DNA from: Setophaga petechia
Taxonomy: Eukaryota; Chordata; Aves; Passeriformes; Parulidae
Assembly (NCBI GenBank): GCA_024362935.1
Contig: JANCRA010000003.1
Coordinates: forward strand, 41,415,291 to 41,479,290
Length of the DNA: 64,000 nucleotides
Direction of reading: 5' to 3'
Shown: piece by piece, positions 58,631 through 64,000 of the stretch
Layout: every line of letters begins with the position of its first letter
Position numbering within the stretch: position 1 is the stretch's first letter
Made by a program: the position numbers and the translations under genes
Notes under the pieces: model-generated
Seen by the model: the letters and a program-made list of their open reading frames with translations, nothing else
Database searches by the model: none
Told to the model about the DNA's origin: nothing

Positions 58631-61600
58631 GCCAAAATCTCTGGTATATTCCTGCAGGCAGGAGCTGCAGAGCACTGTCAGTAAGGGAAGCAGGCTTTTA
58701 GGGAGAAATCTGAGGTGTCTCTGAGAAACGGAGAGTGCTGAAGAATGCCAGCTGCCATGTTCTGCCCTGTTCTGCCATGTAGTGCCACCCTCCGCAGAAC
58801 TCCCGCTCTGCCCTGCTTCATCCCTAAGGAGTGTGCTGGGGTGTTCTGCAGGGAGGCTCTGTCAAATGCTGAAGACTGCAGCAGATGAGCACTTTGAAAT
58901 CAGGACTCAAGGCCTCCAGATGTGAAACTGGTCTAGAAATGGTGGAATTTAAATAAGATTCTCTGCTGGTTTGTTGTTTTGATTTTTTTTTAAATTTTAT
59001 TTTCTGGTACTTGAGTGTTCAAGTTTTCTTTTAGACCATCAGAAGTAAGAAAGGTGCATTTTTACTCTGTTGAAAGCTCACCATTCATTACCTGAATCCA
59101 GGAGTTTTAGTTCTGCACTCAAGACTCACTGTAAAACAGTGAGGAATTTTCAGATATCCTTTGTACAGAGAAACAGAGAAAAGCCATCAAATGCAGCAGC
59201 TACAATGCCAAAGGCAAAGTTGCCAGCTCAGCTAAAGTCAGGGAACATGTATTTTTGTAAGTTTTCTTCTTTACGTAAGCCACTGGAAACTCAAAAATGG
59301 CATAGTCTTACTGTAAGCATAACCAGGTAACATTTTCTGGGAAGTGCAGCAGTGGTGATCGGACCTGACAGGCTCTTCTGGCTTTGAAATACATGAATAT
59401 ATGCTTTGAGGAGAGGTTGGCAGGGAGAAACAATATATTTTAGCGGATCAATGGAAATAATTGTTTAAAAGCAAGCAACGTTTTATGCATACAAACCTTT
59501 CCCCAGGCCTCCTGGTATGTTTATAGATGTTGTCCTTTTTCCTAGCTATAATTATATTTACTTGTTCTGCAGAATTCTGTGAAAACTTACTAAATTTGAG
59601 CATAGCAACCATGGCTATAAACCAAGAATCTTCTGTAGGTAGATGCTACTTACATGTTTGGATATTATTTGCAGAAGCAAGAGAAAATAAGATCAAAGGC
59701 TTTTTTTGCTCATGAAATTTAAAATAATGCTTCTCATGCTATTAATTGTTACTGATAAGTTATTTGCATCAAATCAAGCACTTTAAGAGGCATACTGCAG
59801 AACAATTATTCTGTGGCCTGGCCCTTCTGGGAGTTTGAGGTCAGTAAGAAAAGCATTTGCAAAGTAGCCAACAATTTGATTAGTACAAATGACCTGCAAC
59901 TACTCCAATTAAGAGGTTTCTTGGGTTAGAAATCTGTGACCTACAATGAGTTGTCATAGAAACTGATACGAACGTTTCAGCTCAAACATCACTTTAAAAT
60001 AATGGCTTCGTTTGTCATCCCATGCCAGGTGACAGCTCCTTTGAATCTAAGATCTAGAGTCTATCCCTACACCAGAATTCTTCTGGCAGCCCTGGGTGAC
60101 AGGCAGAGCGTGTTTTTCCTGCAGTTGCTGCAGAACAGGGATATTCTCATAGCAGGAGGATGGACTGGAAAAGCACCGGAGCGAACTAAAGGAACTGTCC
60201 GAACAGCATCTCTGGCTGTGACTAGCAAGCCAGTGTGGAAGTGGGAAGCTGCAACATGTTAATGCCTATCTGTGCCTTTCATTTTCCATGGGCTATCTCC
60301 AAGAATGGTGCCCATTTCCATGGAACAATTTTTTCAGAGCTCTCTCTGCATCCATCTTATGCTGCAAGGAAATTGTAAAGCCTTTGTTGTAATTTGTGAA
60401 ATAGGGATGTTGCAGAGAGTCTGACAGCATGTGCTTCCCCTGCCACAGCTTGCTCCATGGCTCCCTTTCACTCACATGCTCTCCCTTCAATAGCCCACTG
60501 GATGTTGGCTCCAGAGGCTGACTTCTTGTGCTGCTGTCTGAGCTGAGGAGCTCTGGGAGTCCGTGGCCACTATGGGTCAGGGTTACACTGCAGGGTTTCT
60601 GCAGTCCTGCATTTCTCTTTCTCATTCCTTCTCCGCTTATGCAAGGCTCAATTGGAGGGTTTGCCGTGTTTGTCAGAAAAGAAGCTGCTTTCTTCTCTTC
60701 TGGTTTTCCAGCCATGTGATAAAGCCCCTACAGCTTTAGAGCCTTTAGAACAAGGAAAGGGTAATGAGTCCTCTGTTCACCTGCAGAGAGAGGAGTTGAT
60801 GCAGTCGTGTAAGACATGGAAAGCCAGAGAGATCAGCTGGAATGGAACCAGATTAAATGCATTTACTCTGCACTGTTCCATTAATGCCAAGTAATTACCA
60901 CATACAGTGGGATTTTTGTTTTGTTTTGTTTTGTTTCATTTTGGCACAAGAGAATTCTTTTTCAAATGCAAGTGCATTAGACAGTCCGGTCTTCTGGGCT
61001 CTTAGGTAAATTATAACAAGCCTTCCCTATTCCCATATGTTTCTCTCCCTTCCCCCTGGCACTTGAAAAGCTGGCAATACAAAGATGGGAAATGCAAATG
61101 CAGAGAGGAAGTCTCTTTCCCAGTGGCGGCGTTGCTGGTTCTGCTACTCTGGTGCAAACTCCTGGCCTGACTCCTATACCCAGGATGCTGCCTCGGCCAA
61201 TTCAAAGTGGCCCAAAGATGAGTATCAGAGAAATGCTCCAGCTAGAGGAAAATTTTCACTGGGATGTATAATTCTCTTGTGGGTGAATGTGCAAGTACTG
61301 CTGATCCCACTGGCACCCTGATCTCTGAAAGCAGTGCTGCCAAAATACAAAATTTGTGCTCAGGCTGCCATGAAATTTCTAGGCTAACCATCCATACTGA
61401 GCACTAGAGACTATCTTGAAAAAGGGATGGAGAAGGGTCGGAGACGCAAAACTGCACTATCAAAACTATTCTTTTATTTTGGGAGCCAGGCAACCACAAA
61501 TGTAACAATTCTCCTCTCTGCTCAGTGAAGTGATAATTTCTATTGTGAAGAGCTGATAAGTTTTCTTGGTTTTATTTTGATGAGCATCTGGAGGAAAAGA

Positions 61601-63938
61601 AAAGAAAACTATTAAGGTCTGTTGCTACTCCAGTTTTACTTTCATGCATACTATCCCAGTCCCACAGATCCCCAGATCCCAGCTTAAGGTTTTCAAAGTG
61701 CTCACTGGGAGCTAGGTCAGCATCTCTGCCTAAAGACCTCCATCAGACTGATCATTCATGGAAAAACATTGTGCAGCACAGTGAGGTGAAGTTTACTCCA
61801 TGTTTGGAATGTGAAAGGTGGTACCCCTTTTTTCCTCCCTTTCTTGCAGTGACTCTCAAAAAAATCCATAATATACGTGCCAATTTATAGGAATCTCATT
61901 TCCCCACTTGATTCTCCCTAAAAACCCAGGCCTAAAGCTATGTTGTGGATCCCAGCTGATGGGAAGACAGGATGACACAGGGAGAAGAAGACAAGAAGGG
62001 AGAAGGAGACTTCACAATTGAATATTGTCCTGATTTTCAAAGGTGTAGTCCCTTCCCTTTCACTGCCTCTTAGTGGTCAGGAAGTGGGGCTTGTTCAAGA
62101 TTCACACACATTGTGCTCCAGCTGGGGCCTGTGTCAGATATGCCAAGGGTGGAACCTCTCAGCCATGGAAAGGGAACATTTTTGCATTTCCTTTAGCTGC
62201 ACCACGTTACTGAAATAAGATATTTTGTTTTGAGTGTACATTTAGGCTTGTGGACATCCTGTGCTTAGGTCATGCTCCATCTTGGTTGTTCCTGCTCTCT
62301 AAACGAGCCACACAATTTGAGGATAAGCAAAGGATTCAATTTTTAGGCACAAAAGTCACGTCAGCAGTATGTCTGCTATAGACTGTATATATGAATCGTA
62401 CCATATCATGCAGTGCAAAAGCAGTGGAACAGGCACAGGCAGCAGCACCCTCAACTTCTATACCGTGTATGTGTTCACCAGTTAGCCAGGAGCAATTCCC
62501 AAGACTGAAAGACAACTATAGTTGCTGAAAACCTCTGCACAGCAGGACACACACTCAGCTTGAGCTGTGGGGAGGTTTCTTGTTTCATAGCATCAAACAA
62601 GCAGTACTCAGGGGCTGTTACCTGCCCCTGAGCACTGGTTCTCAGACAGGGGAACTGCAGCACACCTCCCCAGTTGGATAAGGTCTTACCATTAATGAAA
62701 GCAGTTGTAAGATGAGAACTGTCCCGAATGTCTGCTGGAGGAAGGATGAAATCACACACTACTGTCTCCCTAGCATCCAGCTTTCCTCACTTGCCTTAGA
62801 ACCATGGGCTCTTCACTGCATTTCACTGCTGAAGCTGGAGTATGTTAAACTTTGGCAGGTGTTGATGATCTTGCCTTTGTCTGATGCCGTCCTTGATGAT
62901 GACATTCAGGGGTTCTTTTCCTGGCCATTAACTGGTCATTCGCTACCTTTGGAACCTTTCCTTGTCGCTCATCTCCTACATTTTTTATCAACTAGTTATG
63001 ACTATCTTGATGGTTATTATAGAGCTAGTAAGTCTTCTGTCTCTGTTATCTCAAACCTTGAATTTCTGTGAGAAATACAGATTGGATCAAGCACTTTTTG
63101 CATTTTCAGATGAAAATCTACACAAATCTGAATCATAATTATTATCCACAAGCTTGTTTCCTCATTGTTAACAAGGCCATTGTAACACGCAGGGTTTATC
63201 ATATTTATGCAAGATTGGAGACTAAATTTTGAAAAGCAGGAGAGAGCAAATCATAGGTCTCTGTGGGGTGAATGACCAGTAACTGCTTTTAATGTGTGCT
63301 GTTTTGTTGGGAGTCTCCTTTGGAAGTAATTGTTACAGTCCCCGGGTGTCCTATTACCATGTGCTCTGGTTTTACATAGAATTTACCTGCATTATTTAAA
63401 AGTTGTCTCTAACCAATCATTCTTCTTCTCTTCAGATCAGAGGATCTAATTTCCAATACATTGATGTGCTGCTCACATTGCTCTGAGAGGGAAGAGACTG
63501 TCCACCTTTACATTTTTGTAAGGGTAGAATTACACTTGCATGCATGGGGAGTGTTAGAGCAATGTTTTAAAAAGTAAAGAGGAAATGGCACAAAGATAAG
63601 CCTGCCTTCCTTGATTGGTGTCACTTGACTATTCTGACACCTGGTTCTTTTGCTGAGTTCAGTTTCTGGTCAGAGGAACTGCTTTTAGTTGTAAGTTTTT
63701 GCAAGTGGGTGTTGTTTGCCTGACAGTCAGTGTTGTTGGTTGTCCATTTCCCACAAGTTTGTGTTCTGCCTGTCCGCGGAAGCTGGCAGTCCTGCCTGTT
63801 TGGGTGCTGCTATTTAGACCTTTTATTATCAGAGTAATGTTGCCTACTCATAAGCAAAACCAAGAAAAGAGCTTTTTCTTTGATCTGCCTGAGATGCTTC
63901 TTTCATCTCTGTGACTTTCCAAGAACTCCAAATAAAAA
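58631..63938. other. Intronic/non-coding DNA after the CpG island
   Basis: No exon recognised on either strand. A (TTTTG)n run lies at 60914-60935. AT-rich words such as TTAATTG, ATTTGCAT-like and CAATTTGATTAG at 59740-60000, and CCATTAATGCCAAGTAATTA at 60869-60895, could mark further conserved non-coding sequence. Confidence 0.5.
60914..60935. repeat. (TTTTG)n simple repeat
   Basis: About four copies of TTTTG, ending in TTTCATTTTGG. Confidence 0.85.
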
Positions 63939-63951
63939 GGGGGGGGGGGGG
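63939..63951. repeat. Homopolymer G run (13 bases)
   Basis: Thirteen consecutive G following AATAAAAA. It is prone to length error and could form intermolecular or multi-G structure. Confidence 0.85.
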
Positions 63952-64000
63952 AAGGAACATGCATCACAAATTTTCTGCAAGATTTTTGTCTTTGGATATT

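Overview
The window looks like intronic, gene-poor avian (or at least sauropsid) nuclear DNA. The evidence is fragments of the CR1 LINE family, including one with the typical avian 3' end, sparse interspersed repeats, GT-AG splice sites around short exons, CpG depletion outside one sharp CpG island, and no long open reading frames. I cannot place it to species.

I can support one gene: a BR serine/threonine kinase on the + strand, most likely BRSK2 (SAD-A kinase). Two internal coding exons are visible, at 43020-43105 (28 codons plus 2 bases) and 54634-54774 (1 base, 46 codons, 2 bases). They join in frame to give a continuous kinase-domain stretch. It runs from the alphaC helix through beta4, beta5, the hinge and alphaE, and stops one residue before the HRD catalytic loop. 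The exon before (glycine loop and catalytic Lys) and the exon after (HRD/DFG) were not found, so the gene extends past both ends of the window or its other exons escaped a visual search. No promoter-like region was seen in the first 43 kb, so the main promoter is probably upstream.

Layout: 1-43019 is upstream intron with scattered old repeats (CR1, MIR-like SINEs, homopolymers, short tandem duplications). 43020-43105 is exon A, followed within 25 bp by a purine/G-run tract and then a CR1 fragment. 43106-54633 is an 11.5 kb intron with a CR1 fragment and the clearest MIR-like SINE. 54634-54774 is exon B. 54775-64000 is a further intron that holds the one striking non-coding feature, a CpG island at about 57360-58630. 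The island has GC-box, inverted CCAAT, CRE-like and YY1-like sites and an AT-rich, homeodomain-site-bearing block inside it. This could be an internal or antisense promoter, or an embedded developmental regulatory element.

The observations most worth checking are the overlapping tandem donor (GTAGGT) at exon A, whose downstream site would create an immediate in-frame stop; the G-run tract just after that donor; and the CpG island with its AT-rich core. I found no convincing undescribed system, RNA gene, CRISPR array or intact mobile element.
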